Position numbers and translations under genes: made by a program. From Gammaproteobacteria bacterium (GTDB taxonomy: Bacteria > Pseudomonadota > Gammaproteobacteria > SZUA-229): 5,707 nt of DNA. Shown piece after piece: positions 4,248-5,707 of the stretch. The stretch is taken from contig DAOWLL010000135.1 in assembly GCA_030641945.1 (NCBI GenBank), positions 1-5,707 on the forward strand. Reading direction: 5' to 3'. Below the pieces are notes generated by a model, which was given only the letters and a program-made list of their open reading frames with translations, was not told where the DNA came from and did no database searches. Numbering within the stretch: the stretch's first letter is position 1; each line of letters starts with the position of its first letter.

Positions 4248-5707
4248 ATGGCTGAATTCGCAAAAGAAATTTCCCCGGTTAATCTAGAAGACGAAATGCG
4301 TCAGTCCTATCTGGACTACGCTATGAGCGTCATTGTTGGCCGTGCGCTGCCGGATGTGCGTGATGGTCTTAAGCCGGTGCATCGCCGGGTACTGTATGCG
4401 ATGAACGTGCTCGGCAATGACTGGAACAAGCCCTATAAAAAATCAGCGCGTGTGGGCGGTGATGTTATCGGTAAATATCACCCGCATGGTGATACGGCTG
4501 TATACGACACGATTGTGCGTATGGCGCAGCCATTCTCTCTTCGCTATATGCTGGTCGATGGTCAGGGTAACTTCGGTTCAGTCGACGGTGATGCGCCTGC
4601 AGCGATGCGTTACACCGAAGTGCGCATGTCAAAAATTGCGCATGAACTGCTGGCTGACCTGGACAAGGAAACCGTCGATTTTAATGATAACTATGATGGT
4701 TCTGAATCTGAACCATCTGTGATGCCAACACGTGTACCTGAACTGTTGATCAACGGTTCATCAGGTATTGCAGTTGGTATGGCTACCAACATACCACCGC
4801 ATAATCTCAATGAAGTAGTCAATGCCTGCCTGGCGATGATAGACAATCCGGACGTCACCATCGAAGGACTTATGGAGCACATACCGGGTCCTGATCTGCC
4901 GACTGCTGCAATGATTAACGGTTCCAAAGGCATTCGTGAGGCCTATCGCACCGGCAGAGGGCGCATGTACATGCGTTCCAGGGCAGAAATAATTACCAAT
5001 GAAAAAAAGGGCAAGGAAACCATCATCGTAACGGAATTACCCTACCAGGTTAACAAGGCGCGTTTGATCGAGCGTATTGCGGAACTGGTCAAGGAGAAAC
5101 GCATTGAAGGTATTACCGAACTGCGTGATGAATCAGACAAGGACGGCATGCGCATTGTGATTGAACTGCGCCGTGGTGAAGTAGGCGATGTCGTGCTTAA
5201 CAATCTGTACAAGTTGACTGCGATGCAATCTGTGTTTGGTATTAACATGGTTGCACTGGTGGATGGGCAGCCACAAATACTCAATCTGAAACAGATTCTT
5301 GATGCTTTTATTCGTCACAGGCGTGAAGTTGTAACCCGCCGTACTATTTTTGAGTTACGTAAAGCCAGAAACCGCGCGCATGTGTTGGAAGGACTTGCCG
5401 TCGCGCTAACGAACATTGATGAAGTCATTGAGCTGATTAAAAAGTCAGCCAATCCTGCGGAAGCCAAAGCCCAGTTGATAGCAAGGGCATGGCAGCCGGG
5501 TGCAGTGATGGACATGATCACGCGTACGGGTGCTGATTCATCCAGGCCGGATGATCTGGAACCGCAGTATGGACTCAAGGACGATGGTTACTATTTATCC
5601 GAGGTGCAGGCCCAGGCTATCCTTGATTTAAGACTGCATCGCCTCACGGGTCTTGAGCAGGACAAGATACTGGGCGAGTACAGGGAAATACTGGATCTGA
5701 TCAAGGA
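4248..5707 (+). CDS. gyrA: DNA gyrase subunit A, N-terminal 486 residues (truncated by window end)
   Basis: This is the cleavage and rejoining subunit of DNA gyrase, which with GyrB introduces negative supercoils using ATP. The sequence follows E. coli GyrA without gaps at the start: [49 protein letters not shown] and AAMRYTEVR with the DNA-linking Tyr122. [41 protein letters not shown] and [21 protein letters not shown] cover the tower and coiled-coil parts. It is gyrase rather than ParC by the [15 protein letters not shown] and [20 protein letters not shown] stretches; the GyrA-box beta-pinwheel lies outside the window. In the quinolone region, position 83 is Thr (as in wild-type Pseudomonas aeruginosa) and 87 is Asp. 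Position 70 is Gly (RVGGDVIGK) where RVVGDVIGK is usual. The start aligns with the E. coli start; the only ribosome-site candidate is GGAA, 12 nt upstream, which is weak. Confidence 0.98.
   Translation, partial: MAEFAKEISPVNLEDEMRQSYLDYAMSVIVGRALPDVRDGLKPVHRRVLYAMNVLGNDWNKPYKKSARVGGDVIGKYHPHGDTAVYDTIVRMAQPFSLRYMLVDGQGNFGSVDGDAPAAMRYTEVRMSKIAHELLADLDKETVDFNDNYDGSESEPSVMPTRVPELLINGSSGIAVGMATNIPPHNLNEVVNACLAMIDNPDVTIEGLMEHIPGPDLPTAAMINGSKGIREAYRTGRGRMYMRSRAEIITNEKKGKETIIVTELPYQVNKARLIERIAELVKEKRIEGITELRDESDKDGMRIVIELRRGEVGDVVLNNLYKLTAMQSVFGINMVALVDGQPQILNLKQILDAFIRHRREVVTRRTIFELRKARNRAHVLEGLAVALTNIDEVIELIKKSANPAEAKAQLIARAWQPGAVMDMITRTGADSSRPDDLEPQYGLKDDGYYLSEVQAQAILDLRLHRLTGLEQDKILGEYREILDLIK

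Overview
The window looks like a chromosomal segment of a gammaproteobacterium. The partial GyrA follows E. coli GyrA from memory almost residue for residue, with the same numbering through the catalytic Tyr122. The gene upstream of gyrA belongs to the DUF1249/YqiB family, which I know mainly from gammaproteobacteria. Base composition is mid-range by eye (not computed). I cannot name a genus.

Layout. Positions 1-2703 carry four genes, all on the minus strand. Read in transcription order they are a GalT-like nucleotidyltransferase (1621-2703), a membrane methyltransferase of the isoprenylcysteine methyltransferase type (992-1576), a small Hanks/RIO-fold kinase (294-962) and the start of an exported protein (1-194, running off the window). 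Gaps of 44 and 29 nt suggest the first three may be one transcription unit; the exported protein follows after 99 nt and may have its own promoter. The functional link between these genes is not evident from sequence.

Positions 2704-3613 form a long, nearly gene-free divergent region full of symmetric elements. It holds a 15-bp palindrome, a dispersed-repeat-like element built on GGTGGGC/GCCCACC, an 11-bp inverted repeat and a nested inverted repeat. It also holds a near-textbook sigma-54 promoter (TGGCCCG-CATA-TTGCA, 10 nt between GG and GC). Downstream of that promoter are closely spaced hairpins and a possible 47-residue small ORF whose Shine-Dalgarno and AUG both lie in predicted stems. 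A 23-bp imperfect inverted repeat (20/23 matching) brackets 3265-3581, so the promoter box sits inside the left arm of a 317-bp element. This is the most unusual part of the window.

Positions 3614-5707 are on the plus strand: the DUF1249/YqiB-family gene, a 145-nt gap with a probable extended -10 promoter, and gyrA, cut by the window end after 486 codons. GyrA carries Gly at position 70, where the family normally has a bulky aliphatic residue, close to the quinolone-resistance region.

The rest is ordinary housekeeping or accessory content. All motif comparisons are from memory and inspection; no searches or folding calculations were run.
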